From contig NZ_CP017946.1 of the NCBI RefSeq assembly GCF_003952665.1, forward strand, positions 5,935,582 to 5,999,581: a stretch of 64,000 nt of DNA, written 5' to 3'. Below are positions 32,627 through 44,274 of this stretch, in pieces. Made by a program: the position numbers and the translations under genes. The stretch comes from Bosea sp. Tri-49 (GTDB taxonomy: Bacteria; Pseudomonadota; Alphaproteobacteria; Rhizobiales; Beijerinckiaceae). Within the stretch, counting starts at the first letter, position 1. Every line of letters starts with the position of its first letter. The notes beneath the pieces are model-generated. The model made no database searches, had not been told where the DNA came from, and saw only the letters and a list, made by a program, of their open reading frames with translations.

Positions 32627-34405
32627 CTAGGCCGCCTCCAGCCCGAACTGGAGTGCGGCGAGGCGCGCATAGAGCCCGCCCTTGGCGACGAGGGCGGCAT
32701 GCGTGCCTTCCTCGACCACCCGCCCGTCCTCCATCACCAGGATACGATCGGCGGAGAGGATGGTGGCGAGCCGGTGGGCGACGACCAGCGTGGTCCGCCC
32801 CTGCATCAGCCGGTCGAGCGCGTCCTGCACGGCGCGCTCGCTTTCCGAATCGAGCGCCGAGGTCGCCTCGTCGAGCAGCAGGATCGGCGCGTCCTTCAGC
32901 ACGGCGCGCGCAATGGCAAGCCGCTGGCGCTGGCCGCCTGATAAAGTGACGCCGCGCTCGCCGATGACGGTGTCGTAACCATCGGGCAAAGCGCGGATGA
33001 AGCCGTCGGCGGCGGCGAGCTGCGCGGCTTCCTCGATTTGTGCGCGGGTCGCGCCGGGACGGCCATAGGCGATGTTGTCGGCGACCGAGACGCCGAACAC
33101 GGTCGGCTCTTGCGGCACCAGCGCAAAGCGGCTGCGCCACTCGGTCGGATCGGCCTCCGGCCCGGCGACGCCGTCGACAACGACGCGGCCGGCGAAGGGG
33201 TCGTAGAAGCGCAGCGCCAATTGCAGCACCGTGCTCTTGCCGGCGCCGGATGGGCCAACCAGCGCGACCCGCTCGCCCGGCTTGATCGTGAGGTCGAGAT
33301 CGGCGAGCGCGAGGTTGCTGCGGCCGGGATAGCGGAACGAGACGCCGTCGAAGGCGAGGGCGCCGACCGGCGGTGTGGGCAATGCCTTGGGATGGGGCGG
33401 GGCTGAAATCGCCGGCTTGGTCGCGAGGATCTCGCCGAGCCGTCCGGCAGCGCCGGCTGCAGCCGAGATGTCGCCATAGACTTCCGAGAGCTGGCCGAGC
33501 GAGCTCGCCGCCAGCACGGCGTAGAGCACGAACTGCGACAGGCGCCCGCCGCTCATCCGTCCGGCGAAGACCTCGGTCGCGCCCACCCAGAGCACCAGCA
33601 CGACGCTGGCCGAGACCAGGAAGATCGCGATGCCGGAGAGCCAGGCGCGCGAGGCCGTTGCATCGCGCGAGGCGGCATAGGCGCCGTCCGATGCGCCCTG
33701 GAAGCGCTGCGTCGTCTCGCGCTCGGCGCCGAAGGATTGCATCGTCCGGATCGCGCCGATCGCCTCGGCGGCGAAGGCAGAGGCGTCGGCGAGCCGGTCC
33801 TGCGCGGCGCGGGCGCGCTTGCGCACGCTGCGACCGGAGAAGACCAGCGGCAGCACGATCAGCGGGATCGCTCCGATGACGATCGCCGAGAGCTGCGGGC
33901 TGGTGAAAATCATCATCGCCAGCGCGCCGAGGAACATGATCCCGTTGCGCAGCGCGATCGAGGCGGTCGAGGCGAAGGTCGACTTGATCTGCGTGGTGTC
34001 GGCGGTCAGGCGCGAGACCAGATCGCCGGCCCGGCTGGCATCAAAGAAGGCCGGCTCGAGCCGGGTCAGGTGCCGGAAGACGTCGGCGCGCAGCTCCGAG
34101 ACGACGCGCTCGCCGACCGTCATCACAAGATAGAATCGGGCCGAGCTCGCCAGCGCCAGGATAGCGACGACCCCGATCAGGATTGCGAAATAGGAATTCG
34201 CCAGCTGCTGCTCGCCACCGGAGAAGCCGACATCGATGACGCGTCTCACCGCCATGGGCAGTGCCAGCGTCGCCACCGAGGCGACGATCAGCGCGACGAG
34301 CGCGATGGCGATCCGTTGCTTCTGCGCCAGCGCGTAGGGCCAGAACGAGCGCAGCGCGCTGAAATCCGGCCGCGCCTTTTGGTCTTCCTTGGTCTCGTTC
34401 GCCAC
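32627..34405 (-). CDS. ABC exporter, fused membrane and ATPase domains (ABCB type)
   Basis: 592 residues: about six membrane helices in 20-310 and an ATPase domain in 345-585. Walker [10 protein letters not shown], signature [14 protein letters not shown], Walker [13 protein letters not shown] and the H-loop VAHRL are complete. A homodimer would export lipids, peptides or drugs; the substrate is unknown. It belongs to the MsbA/LmrA-like half-transporters common in alphaproteobacteria. Divergent from rpmE with 146 bases between, holding promoters for both but no element I can define. Confidence 0.92.
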   Translation of the reverse strand: MANETKEDQKARPDFSALRSFWPYALAQKQRIAIALVALIVASVATLALPMAVRRVIDVGFSGGEQQLANSYFAILIGVVAILALASSARFYLVMTVGERVVSELRADVFRHLTRLEPAFFDASRAGDLVSRLTADTTQIKSTFASTASIALRNGIMFLGALAMMIFTSPQLSAIVIGAIPLIVLPLVFSGRSVRKRARAAQDRLADASAFAAEAIGAIRTMQSFGAERETTQRFQGASDGAYAASRDATASRAWLSGIAIFLVSASVVLVLWVGATEVFAGRMSGGRLSQFVLYAVLAASSLGQLSEVYGDISAAAGAAGRLGEILATKPAISAPPHPKALPTPPVGALAFDGVSFRYPGRSNLALADLDLTIKPGERVALVGPSGAGKSTVLQLALRFYDPFAGRVVVDGVAGPEADPTEWRSRFALVPQEPTVFGVSVADNIAYGRPGATRAQIEEAAQLAAADGFIRALPDGYDTVIGERGVTLSGGQRQRLAIARAVLKDAPILLLDEATSALDSESERAVQDALDRLMQGRTTLVVAHRLATILSADRILVMEDGRVVEEGTHAALVAKGGLYARLAALQFGLEAA

Positions 34406-34551
34406 GCTTACCTATCCCGAAAAGCTTGCACCGTCGCTGCGGCTGCGCTATGGGCACCCGACTTCACGACAGGCTCATACGAATTGTTCGAAGAGCCGGC
34501 GATGTGCGCCGAGTTCCGGCCACCCGCTTTTCGACAATTGAGGATTTCGCC

Positions 34552-34785
34552 ATGAAGACCGGCATTCATCCCGACTACCACACCATCAAGGTCGTCATGA
34601 CCGATGGCACCGAATACTTCACCCGTTCGACGCTGGGCAAGGAGGGCGACACCCTCAACCTCGACATCGACCCGAAGACCCACCCGGCCTGGACCGGCGG
34701 CACCCAGCATATGCTGGACCGTGGCGGCCGCGTCTCGCGCTTCAACTCGCGTTTCGGCGCGCTGGGCGCCCTCGGCAAGAAGTAA
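34552..34785 (+). CDS. rpmE: 50S ribosomal protein L31
   Basis: 77 residues. [20 protein letters not shown] and [21 protein letters not shown] are diagnostic for L31. It has no CxxC zinc motif, as expected for the alphaproteobacterial form. Monocistronic, with its own terminator 46 bases downstream. An in-frame opening further upstream is not coding because the family starts at this ATG. Confidence 0.95.
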   Translation: MKTGIHPDYHTIKVVMTDGTEYFTRSTLGKEGDTLNLDIDPKTHPAWTGGTQHMLDRGGRVSRFNSRFGALGALGKK

Positions 34786-34830
34786 TCCGCGTTTTCGCAG
34801 CCCTTTCGGGCTTGCGACCGCAACAGGAAA

Positions 34831-34855
34831 GCCCGGCCTCGCGGCCGGGCTTTTT
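34831..34855 (+). terminator. Rho-independent terminator of rpmE
   Basis: GCCCGGCC / GGCCGGGC stem of 8 bp, tetraloop TCGC, followed by TTTTT. Confidence 0.85.
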
Positions 34856-35050
34856 GCGTGGATGGCGACGATCGGCCGCGGCCCGTTCCTCCATCATTCC
34901 GGCTTGGCGGTACGGCGCGGGCAAATCCACCGCGGCGCAATGCACTCCAAGACGGTCCGTAGGCCGCTTCAGGCGAATTGACTCAGCTTGAGCCGGCAGC
35001 CTATCGAACGCGCGACCTTTTTCACAAGTTCGCTGCTCGCCCCCGGCCAG

Positions 35051-35086
35051 CTCCGGCGCGCGAGTCTCGTTCCCGCCTCGCCGGAG
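35051..35086 (+). promoter_or_regulatory. Hairpin over the tkt ribosome site
   Basis: CTCCGGCG (35051-35058) and CGCCGGAG (35079-35086) form a perfect 8-bp stem with a 20-base loop. The right arm contains the GGAG used to start tkt at 35094. The core CTCCGG/CCGGAG is the same as at fba (40881-40910). Confidence 0.5.
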
Positions 35087-35093
35087 AGACTTC

Positions 35094-37097
<2,004 letters not shown>

Positions 37098-37206
37098 GCT
37101 TCCTTGAAATTTTTAAGGCCTGCCCTTGCGTTCCGCCATGGTTTGGCCGATTTGCCCGCGTGAATGACGCCGGCTCTGCTGGCGAATGGCGAAGGAGAGG
37201 ATTGAG

Positions 37207-38217
37207 ATGACGGTCAAGGTGGCGATCAACGGCTTCGGTCGTATCGGACGCAACGTGCTGCGCGCGATCATCGAGTCGAAGCGCAAGGACATCGAGGTCG
37301 TGGCGATCAACGATCTCGGCCCGGTCGAGACCAACGCCCATCTCTTCCGCTTCGACTCCGTGCATGGCCGCTTTCCCGGCACGGTTACCGTCTCCGGCGA
37401 CACGATCGATGTCGGCCGCGGCCCGATCAAGGTGACCGCGATCCGCGATCCCAAGGACCTGCCGCACAAGGCGCTCGGCGTCGACATCGCGCTGGAATGC
37501 ACCGGCATCTTCACCACCCGCGACAAGGCGGCGGCCCATCTCGCGGCTGGCGCCAAGCGCGTGCTGGTCTCGGCCCCTTGCGACGGCGCCGACCTGACGG
37601 TCGTCTTCGGCGTCAACAACGAGGCCCTGACCAAGGACCACATCGTCGTCTCGAACGCCTCCTGCACCACCAACTGCCTGGCCCCGGTGGTCAGGGTGCT
37701 GCATGACGCCGTCGGCATCGACAAGGGCTTCATGACCACGATCCATGCCTATACCGGCGACCAGCCGACGCTGGATACGATGCACAAGGATCTCTATCGT
37801 GGCCGCGCCGCGGCGATGTCGATGATTCCGACCTCGACCGGCGCCGCCAAGGCGATCGGCCTCGTCATTCCCGAACTCAAGGGCCGGCTCGACGGCACCT
37901 CGATCCGCGTGCCGACGCCGAACGTCTCGGTCGTCGACTTCAAGTTCATCGCGAAGCGCAAGACCACGGTCGAGAAGATCAATGAGGCCATCATCAAGGC
38001 GAGCAAGCGCGGCGCGCTGAAGGGCATCCTTGCCGTCACCGACCAGCCCAACGTCTCGATCGACTTTAACCATGATCCGGCCTCGTCGACCTTTGCGCTC
38101 GACCAGACCAAGGTCATGGACGAGAAGTTCGTCCGCATCCTCACCTGGTACGACAATGAGTGGGGCTTCTCGAATCGCATGAGCGACACTGCTGTCGCCA
38201 TGGCGAAGCTGATCTGA
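37207..38217 (+). CDS. gap: Glyceraldehyde-3-phosphate dehydrogenase, type I
   Basis: 336 residues. NAD-binding [15 protein letters not shown] at the N-terminus, the catalytic cysteine in [14 protein letters not shown] (about residue 155), and [25 protein letters not shown] and [12 protein letters not shown] toward the end are intact. It interconverts glyceraldehyde-3-P and 1,3-bisphosphoglycerate. ATG 37207 follows GGAGAGG; an in-frame start seven codons upstream is less likely. Confidence 0.96.
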   Translation: MTVKVAINGFGRIGRNVLRAIIESKRKDIEVVAINDLGPVETNAHLFRFDSVHGRFPGTVTVSGDTIDVGRGPIKVTAIRDPKDLPHKALGVDIALECTGIFTTRDKAAAHLAAGAKRVLVSAPCDGADLTVVFGVNNEALTKDHIVVSNASCTTNCLAPVVRVLHDAVGIDKGFMTTIHAYTGDQPTLDTMHKDLYRGRAAAMSMIPTSTGAAKAIGLVIPELKGRLDGTSIRVPTPNVSVVDFKFIAKRKTTVEKINEAIIKASKRGALKGILAVTDQPNVSIDFNHDPASSTFALDQTKVMDEKFVRILTWYDNEWGFSNRMSDTAVAMAKLI

Positions 38218-38287
38218 CCCACACTCCTGCTGCGGCCGCACCTGCCGGGTGCGGCCGCGTCAACACCGCCGAGGAACGGACCGCGCA

Positions 38288-38752
38288 ATGAACAAGATCG
38301 AGCCGACCGTCGTCGCGTCAACCACGCCTGCCGAGGCCGTCATCGTGCCGCCCGCCCCAAGCATGGCCGAGATTGCCGCATCGCGCGTTGCCGAGGCGAA
38401 GCCGGCTGAGCCGCTCGCGGCCAGCGACCCGCGCAAGCTCGACCAGCTCTCCCGGATCGAGGACAAGGCAGCGCGGATCGAAGAGAAGTTCGCGCGCTAC
38501 GAGGCGGTGCTGACCCGCGCCGAGGCCTCGCTCGATCGCAGCGCCCAGAAGGTCGAGCTCGCCGCCGGCACCATGGACTTCGCCGGCCTGCGCGAGGAAC
38601 TCTCGGCGCTGCGCCAGCGCGTCAGCGCGACGCCGCGCTTCGGGGCTCTGCTGCTCACCGGCATCGTCACGGCGATCCTGACCGTCATCCTGACGGTGAT
38701 CGTGCTGAAGAGCGGCGTTCCCGGCGTGTTGCCACCGATCCTGCCGCGATGA
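38288..38752 (+). CDS. Hypothetical protein with coiled coil and C-terminal membrane anchor
   Basis: 154 residues, not recognised. A proline/alanine-rich N-terminus (residues 1-45), a charged coiled coil (about 55-115, KLDQLSRIEDKAARIEEKFA and onward) and one strong helix at about 125-146 (LLLTGIVTAILTVILTVIVL). It is predicted to be tail-anchored with most of the protein in the cytoplasm. It sits between gap and pgk, and its stop overlaps the next gene as ATGA, so it is part of the glycolytic transcript. It may tether partners to the membrane (inference). Confidence 0.7.
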   Translation: MNKIEPTVVASTTPAEAVIVPPAPSMAEIAASRVAEAKPAEPLAASDPRKLDQLSRIEDKAARIEEKFARYEAVLTRAEASLDRSAQKVELAAGTMDFAGLREELSALRQRVSATPRFGALLLTGIVTAILTVILTVIVLKSGVPGVLPPILPR

Positions 38753-39318
38753 GCTTCCGCCCGACCGCCGAACTCGCGGGCGGGCGCAATGTCCGCTGGC
38801 GGGCACTGGAAGGCGACGGGCTCGAACATCTCACACTCCGGACAGATGCGAACGGTTTTCGCGCCGAGGCCGCGCTGATCGGCGAGCGCGAAGGACGGCG
38901 CTTCGGCGCGACCTATCGGATCGACTGCGATCCTGATTTCATGGTCCGCGCTTTCGAGATAACGACGACCGATGGCCGTGGTCTCGCCATGACGCGGCGC
39001 GACGGCGCCTGGCACGACAGCGCGCGCGGCCATCTGCCGGCCTTCGACGGCTGCATCGATATCGACCTCTCCGCTACGCCCTTCACCAACACGCTGCCGA
39101 TCCGCCGCTGCTCCTGGCAGCCGGGCCAGCAGCGGCGCATCGCCATGCTGTTCGTGCCCTTCGACAGCTTCGAGCCCTTCGTCACCGAGCAGGTCTACAC
39201 CTGCCTTGCACCGAGGCTCTTCCGGTTCGAGACGGCCGATGGCAGTTTCACCGCCGAGCTTCCGGTCGACGAGGATGGCCTCGTCATGGATTATCCCAGC
39301 CTGTTTCAACGCCTGTAA
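38749..39318 (+). CDS. Putative glycolipid-binding domain protein
   Basis: 189 residues matching the glycolipid-binding family defined from the Pseudomonas PA1994-type fold: [37 protein letters not shown] with [16 protein letters not shown], and [20 protein letters not shown]. No signal peptide, so cytoplasmic. The biochemical role is unproven. Start overlaps the preceding gene (ATGA), and pgk begins 11 bases after its stop; it is firmly inside the gap-pgk operon. Confidence 0.8.
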   Translation: MSFRPTAELAGGRNVRWRALEGDGLEHLTLRTDANGFRAEAALIGEREGRRFGATYRIDCDPDFMVRAFEITTTDGRGLAMTRRDGAWHDSARGHLPAFDGCIDIDLSATPFTNTLPIRRCSWQPGQQRRIAMLFVPFDSFEPFVTEQVYTCLAPRLFRFETADGSFTAELPVDEDGLVMDYPSLFQRL

Positions 39319-39329
39319 GAGAGCCCTCC

Positions 39330-40523
39330 ATGCCCGCTTTCCGCACCCTCGACGACGCCGATCTCGCCGGCAAGCGCGTCCTCGTCCGTGTCGATCTCAA
39401 CGTGCCGATGGAGGAAGGCAGGGTCAGCGATACCACTCGCATCGACCGCATCCTGCCGACGATCCGCGAGATCGCGCAGAAGGGCGGCAAGGTCATCCTG
39501 CTGGCGCATTTCGGCCGGCCGAAGGGCCGCGACGAGAAGAACAGCCTGCGGCAGGTCGTGCCGGCGCTGGCCCATGCGCTCGGCCAGCCGGTTATCTTCG
39601 TTGGCGACTGCATCGGCACGGAGGCGCCGAAGGCGATCGCCGCCGCCAAGAACGGCGAGATCCTGCTGCTCGAGAATACCCGCTTCCACGCTGGCGACGA
39701 GGCGAACGACCCTGAATTCGTCAAGGCGCTCGCCGCCAATGGCGACCTCTATGTCAACGACGCCTTCTCGGCCGCCCACCGCGCCCATGCCTCAACGGAA
39801 GGGTTGGCGCATCTGCTGCCGGCCTATGCCGGGCGCACCATGCAGGCTGAGCTTGAGGCGCTTTCGGCCGGTCTCGACAATCCGGCACGGCCGGTGATGG
39901 CGATCGTCGGCGGTGCCAAGGTCTCGACCAAGCTCGAGCTGCTCGGCAACCTCGTCAAGAAGGTCGACGTGCTCGCCATCGGCGGCGGCATGGCCAATAC
40001 CTTCCTCGCCGCGCGCGGCATCAATGTCGGCAAGTCGCTCTGCGAGCACGATCTCGCCGCTACCGCCCGCGAGATCGAGGAAAAGGCCAGGGCTGCCGGC
40101 TGCGAGATCATTCTGCCGGTCGATGCGCTGGTGGCGCGCGAGTTCAGGGCCAACCCCGGCCATCGCGTCGTCTCGATCAACGAGGTCGGGCCGGATGAGA
40201 TGATCCTCGATGCCGGCCCGCTCAGCATCGCCGAGGTCGTGCTCAAGCTCAACACCGTGAAGACCGTGGTCTGGAACGGGCCGTTCGGCGCCTTCGAGCT
40301 GCCGCCCTTCGACACGGCGACGGTCGCGGTGGCGCAGGCGGTGGCGGAGCGTGTCCGCGACGGCAGGCTCGTGGCGGTCGCCGGTGGCGGCGACACGGTC
40401 GCGGCGATGAACCATGCCGGTGTTGCCGAGGACCTGACCTACGTCTCGACTGCGGGTGGCGCCTTCCTCGAATGGATGGAAGGCAAGGCCCTGCCGGGCG
40501 TCGAGGCGCTGCGGAAGGGGTGA
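39330..40523 (+). CDS. pgk: Phosphoglycerate kinase
   Basis: 397 residues, full length. It transfers phosphate from 1,3-bisphosphoglycerate to ADP. Seen: [90 protein letters not shown] and the C-terminal [13 protein letters not shown] with [19 protein letters not shown]. No strong ribosome site precedes the ATG (the upstream bases are AAGAGAGCCCTCC), consistent with coupling to the upstream gene. Confidence 0.96.
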   Translation: MPAFRTLDDADLAGKRVLVRVDLNVPMEEGRVSDTTRIDRILPTIREIAQKGGKVILLAHFGRPKGRDEKNSLRQVVPALAHALGQPVIFVGDCIGTEAPKAIAAAKNGEILLLENTRFHAGDEANDPEFVKALAANGDLYVNDAFSAAHRAHASTEGLAHLLPAYAGRTMQAELEALSAGLDNPARPVMAIVGGAKVSTKLELLGNLVKKVDVLAIGGGMANTFLAARGINVGKSLCEHDLAATAREIEEKARAAGCEIILPVDALVAREFRANPGHRVVSINEVGPDEMILDAGPLSIAEVVLKLNTVKTVVWNGPFGAFELPPFDTATVAVAQAVAERVRDGRLVAVAGGGDTVAAMNHAGVAEDLTYVSTAGGAFLEWMEGKALPGVEALRKG

Positions 40524-40577
40524 GCAGAGCCGCAGCTTACAGTTGCAGAGTGCAATGTTTATGCTATGTTCTCGTGC

Positions 40578-40823
40578 ATGAGCGAGAACGTGCAGAGCGC
40601 GATGTACGAGATCCTGAAGTTCATTCAGGCGAAGCTCGTCGAGCACGACAAGCGCTTCGACTCTGTCGAGAAGCGCTTTGATGAGTTAGGCGATCTCGTG
40701 CGCAAGCAGCGCAGGGATACGGCCGGGCTACTTGTTATGGCGAAGTCGGTTACCGGGAACTTCGCTGAGGAATTGGCGGCGATCGAGGAGCGCGTCAGGG
40801 TCCTGGAAGCGCGCGGGCGCTGA
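40578..40823 (+). CDS. Small coiled-coil protein between pgk and fba
   Basis: 81 residues, not recognised. Amphipathic helices with heptads (FIQAKLVEHDKRFDSVEKRF, then FAEELAAIEERVRVLEARG) predict a coiled-coil oligomer; there is no signal peptide or membrane segment. ATG 40578 is chosen; ATG 40566 is also in frame. Base composition around its start (TTTATGCTATG) is more AT-rich than its neighbours, suggesting its own promoter. It resembles small proteins found in some toxin-antitoxin or phage-derived sets, but I see no partner. Confidence 0.55.
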   Translation: MSENVQSAMYEILKFIQAKLVEHDKRFDSVEKRFDELGDLVRKQRRDTAGLLVMAKSVTGNFAEELAAIEERVRVLEARGR

Positions 40824-40880
40824 TCGCATTCACGTTTTCCGCCGGTTTCGCTTTGCGTCCGCCACAGTTCGATTCTACAC

Positions 40881-40910
40881 CCTCCGGATAAAGCAGAGCC
40901 CAACCGGAGG
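40881..40910 (+). promoter_or_regulatory. Hairpin over the fba ribosome site
   Basis: CCTCCGG (40881-40887) and CCGGAGG (40904-40910) form a perfect 7-bp stem with a 16-base loop. The right arm is the complete GGAGG ribosome site of fba (GTG 40917), so folding would block initiation. Confidence 0.5.
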
Positions 40911-40916
40911 ATCATC

Positions 40917-41999
40917 GTGGCCCGCATCACGCTTCGCCAATTGCTCGACCATGCAGCCGAGAACGACTACGGCGTTCCGGCCTTCAACATCAACAACATG
41001 GAGCAGGCGCTCGCGATCATGGCCGCGGCGGACGCGACGGACGCTCCCGTGATCATCCAGGCCTCGCGCGGCGCGCGCAGCTACGCCAACGACATCATGC
41101 TCAAGCACATGATGGACGCCGTCACCGAGATCTATCCGCATATCCCGGTCTGCGTGCATCTCGACCATGGCAACGAGCCAGCGACCTGCATGACCGCGAT
41201 CCAGGCCGGCTTCACCTCGGTGATGATGGACGGTTCGCTCAAGGCCGACGGCAAGACCCCGGGCGACTGGGACTACAATGTCGGCGTGACCAAGACCGTC
41301 ACCGAGATGTCCCATCTCGGCGGCATCTCCGTCGAAGGCGAGCTCGGCGTTTTGGGCTCGCTTGAAAGCGGCGAAGGCGAGAAGGAAGACGGCCACGGCT
41401 TCGAGGGCAAGCTCAGCCACGACCAACTCCTGACCAACCCGGACGAGGCGGTGAAGTTCGTCGCCGAGACCAAGGTCGATGCGCTCGCCATCGCCATGGG
41501 CACCTCGCACGGCGCCTACAAGTTCACGCGCAAGCCCGACGGCGCGATCCTGGCGATGCACGTCATCGAGGAGATCCACAAGAAGCTGCCGAACATGCAC
41601 CTCGTCATGCACGGCTCCTCCTCGGTGCCGCAGGACCTGCAGGACGTCATCAACCAGTACGGCGGCAAGATGCCCCAGACCTGGGGCGTGCCGGTCGAGG
41701 AGATCCAGCGCGGCATCAAGCACGGCGTGCGCAAGATCAACATCGACACCGACAACCGGATGGCGATGACCGGCCAGATCCGCAAGATCCTGTCCGAGAA
41801 CCCCGGTGAGTTCGATCCGCGCAAATATCTGAAGCCGGCGATGGAGGCGATGACCGCGCTCTGCAAGAAGCGGCTGGAGGAGTTCAACACCGCCGGCCAG
41901 GCCTCGAAGATCAAGCGCGTGATCACGCTGGCCGACATGGCCAAGCGCTATGCCAAGGGCGAACTCGATCCGACCTTCGGCGCCAAGAAGGCGGCGTAA
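40917..41999 (+). CDS. fba: Fructose-bisphosphate aldolase, class II
   Basis: 360 residues of the zinc-dependent class IIB/Calvin-type branch. It cleaves fructose-1,6-bisphosphate to two triose phosphates. Zinc and substrate motifs: [16 protein letters not shown] near residue 80, [52 protein letters not shown] and [16 protein letters not shown]. It starts with GTG 40917. It ends the tkt-gap-pgk-fba cluster. No phosphoribulokinase or RuBisCO is in view, so glycolysis/gluconeogenesis is the safe assignment. Confidence 0.95.
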   Translation: MARITLRQLLDHAAENDYGVPAFNINNMEQALAIMAAADATDAPVIIQASRGARSYANDIMLKHMMDAVTEIYPHIPVCVHLDHGNEPATCMTAIQAGFTSVMMDGSLKADGKTPGDWDYNVGVTKTVTEMSHLGGISVEGELGVLGSLESGEGEKEDGHGFEGKLSHDQLLTNPDEAVKFVAETKVDALAIAMGTSHGAYKFTRKPDGAILAMHVIEEIHKKLPNMHLVMHGSSSVPQDLQDVINQYGGKMPQTWGVPVEEIQRGIKHGVRKINIDTDNRMAMTGQIRKILSENPGEFDPRKYLKPAMEAMTALCKKRLEEFNTAGQASKIKRVITLADMAKRYAKGELDPTFGAKKAA

Positions 42000-42021
42000 T
42001 TAGCCGCTGAAACCGCCGCAT

Positions 42022-42116
42022 CCGTCATGATCGGGCTTGTCCCGACCATCCACGTCTTCGCTGGTCGCAAGCGGTGTTCAAGACGTGGATGTTCGGGACA
42101 AGGCCGAGCATGACGG
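42022..42116. repeat. Long inverted repeat after fba
   Basis: A left arm at 42022-42058 and a right arm at 42080-42116 are 37 bases each and pair with only three mismatches around a 21-base loop. As RNA it would be a very stable hairpin and may end or protect the fba transcript. The GTCATG..TCGG..CTTGTCCCGA core is shared with the element at 30608-30716, marking a dispersed family. Confidence 0.75.
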
Positions 42117-42135
42117 CAGTGTCGTATGGCCGCCT

Positions 42136-42168
42136 ACAAATAAAACGCCCGGCACTCTGCCGGGCGTT
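42136..42168 (-). terminator. Rho-independent terminator of phoX (also faces fba)
   Basis: AACGCCCGGCA / TGCCGGGCGTT is an 11-bp perfect stem with a CTC loop (42144-42168). On the minus strand it is followed by TTTTATTTG, so it ends the phoX transcript. On the plus strand the tail is only TTCTCATTTC, a weaker terminator for fba. Confidence 0.8.
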
Positions 42169-42192
42169 CTCATTTCATGAGACGGTCGGAGA

Positions 42193-44196
42193 TCACACGC
42201 CGATCTTGCCGCCGCCCTTCTTGGTGATCGCAACCACCGACGGCCGGACGGGCATATCGGGCTTGAAATCCGGCCAGCGCGTCGAGAGATCCTCGTAATA
42301 GGAGCGGCGGCCGAAGGCCGGCCAGTCCGGGCCGTCGTCGCCGGGATGCTGGACCGCGACGAAGGCGGTGGTGTCGTCAGGCGTGAAGCAGGGGCCGCAG
42401 AGCTCGGCGCCATGTGGCACGCGGTAGAACAGCTTCGAGGTGCGGCGCGCCTCACCTTCGGTGTCGACCGCCCAGAGCCCGTCCGTGCGCCCGGTCTCGG
42501 GAAAGCCATTGCCGTCGGTCGAGATCCAGAGGCGCCCGGCGGAATCGACCACGGCATTGTCGGGCATGCCGAACCAGCCGTTCTTGCTGGTCTCAGTCGA
42601 GAAGGTCGCTCCAACCGCCGCGACAGAAGGATCGCCGCATTTCAGCAGGATCTCCCATTTGCCCTTCGTCGCGGTGTGGTCGCCGCCGTCCTCGATGATC
42701 TCGACGATATGGCCGAAGGCGTTCTTGGCGCGCGGATTGGCGGCGTCGACCTGGGCGTCGGTGCGGTTCGTGTTGTTGGTCAGCATGACGTAGACGCGGC
42801 CGGTGACTGGATTGGGCGTGATGTCCTCGGGCCTGTCCATCTTGGTCGCGCCGAGCAGGTCGCCGGCGCGGCGCGTCTCGATCAGCACGTCGGCCTGGCT
42901 CTGGAAGCCGTTCGCCGCCGTCAGCGGCCCCTGGCCGAAGAGCAGCGGCAGCCAGGCGACGCCGCCATCAGCGTCGAAGCGGGCGACATAGAGCGTGCCG
43001 GCGTCGAAAAGGTCCATGTTGGCGGCGCGGTTGTTGGGGTCGAAGCGGCCGGCGGTCACGAACTTGTAGACGTAGTCGAAGCGCTCATCGTCGCCGAGAT
43101 AGACCGCGACCTGACCGTTCTTCGCGACGATGTTGTCGGCGCCTTCATGCTTGAAGCGGCCGAGCGCCGTGCGCTTCTTCGGAACCGAATTCGGATCGAG
43201 CGGGTCAACCTCGACGATCCAGCCGAAACGATTCGCTTCGTTGGGGTCCTTGGCGAGGTCGAAGCGCTCCTCGAAACGTCCCCAGGCATAGGGCGCGGAC
43301 GGAATGGCCATGCGCTTGTAGTTAGCCTCCTCGCGATGGCCGTCCGGCAGCTTGCCGGAGAAATAACCGTGCACGTTCTCCTCGCCGGTGACGAAGGTGC
43401 CCCAGGGCGTCAGCGCGCCGGCGCAGTTGTTGATCGTGCCGAAGACTTTCTTGCCGCTCGCGTCGGCGTTGGTCTTGACGCGATCGGAGCCGGCGACGGG
43501 ACCTGAGAGCTGCATCTCGGTCGCCACGGTGATGCGGCGATTGTACTTCGAATCCTTCACCAGCGCCCACTTGCCGTCGGTCTTGCGGATTTCGGCGACG
43601 GTCGCGCCATGCGCCATCGCCTCGATCTCGAAACGCTCCTTGGTCGCGTTCTTCATCACCGGCTTGCCGTCCTTCATCTCGACGACGCCAGGGAACATCA
43701 GATGCGGGTTGGTGTATTCGTGGTTGACGAAGAGCAGGCCGTGGGCCGAGGGGTCGGCCGCGCCGGGCATCGGCGTGTAGCCGACGAAGTCGTTGTTGTA
43801 GCCGAACTGCCTGGACTGGGCTTCGGCCGTCTGCTTGGCCGGGTCGAATTCCGGCGCACCGGCAACGATCGGATCGCCCCAGCGTAGCAGCACGTCGGCC
43901 TGATAGCCTTCCGCGACATGGTGGTCGGCGTCGACCCCGGCCTCGACCTCCTTGAAGCTGAAGGCGGAGCCCTTCGCCTGGGCCCTGGCCTCCTCGGCGG
44001 TCGCCAGCGCGGCCGCGCCAACCGTCGCCGAGATGGCGGAGACGGCGAGCGCGCCCTTGAGCAGGCCGCGACGCGAGAAGCGCAGGCCGATCAGTTCGCC
44101 CATGGTCGGATTGGCGGACAGGTTCTGCGGCGGTGCGTCGTCATGCTCGAGCATGCTGGCGCCGAAAGTAGATTCGTACTGGGTCTCTTCGGTCAT
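42193..44196 (-). CDS. phoX: PhoX-family alkaline phosphatase (DUF839)
   Basis: 667 residues. A Tat signal (RFSRRGLLKGALAVSAIS, residues about 38-55) directs folded export. The body is a DUF839/PhoX beta-propeller: GLLFVNHEYTNPHLMFPG, CAGALTPWGTFVTGEENVHG, RFGWIVEVDPLDPNSVPKKR and RPEDITPNPVTGRVYVMLTN are typical calcium/iron site segments. Such enzymes release phosphate from organic esters in the periplasm under phosphate limitation. No Pho box was identified upstream. It stands alone, with its own terminator, downstream of a chemoreceptor gene. Confidence 0.87.
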   Translation of the reverse strand: MTEETQYESTFGASMLEHDDAPPQNLSANPTMGELIGLRFSRRGLLKGALAVSAISATVGAAALATAEEARAQAKGSAFSFKEVEAGVDADHHVAEGYQADVLLRWGDPIVAGAPEFDPAKQTAEAQSRQFGYNNDFVGYTPMPGAADPSAHGLLFVNHEYTNPHLMFPGVVEMKDGKPVMKNATKERFEIEAMAHGATVAEIRKTDGKWALVKDSKYNRRITVATEMQLSGPVAGSDRVKTNADASGKKVFGTINNCAGALTPWGTFVTGEENVHGYFSGKLPDGHREEANYKRMAIPSAPYAWGRFEERFDLAKDPNEANRFGWIVEVDPLDPNSVPKKRTALGRFKHEGADNIVAKNGQVAVYLGDDERFDYVYKFVTAGRFDPNNRAANMDLFDAGTLYVARFDADGGVAWLPLLFGQGPLTAANGFQSQADVLIETRRAGDLLGATKMDRPEDITPNPVTGRVYVMLTNNTNRTDAQVDAANPRAKNAFGHIVEIIEDGGDHTATKGKWEILLKCGDPSVAAVGATFSTETSKNGWFGMPDNAVVDSAGRLWISTDGNGFPETGRTDGLWAVDTEGEARRTSKLFYRVPHGAELCGPCFTPDDTTAFVAVQHPGDDGPDWPAFGRRSYYEDLSTRWPDFKPDMPVRPSVVAITKKGGGKIGV

Positions 44197-44274
44197 GACC
44201 GGCCCCTCCTGTCACCCAAGCTAGAATGACTCAAAGCTATGGGCCACGCTTGACAGATCGGTGACGGCCGATGT

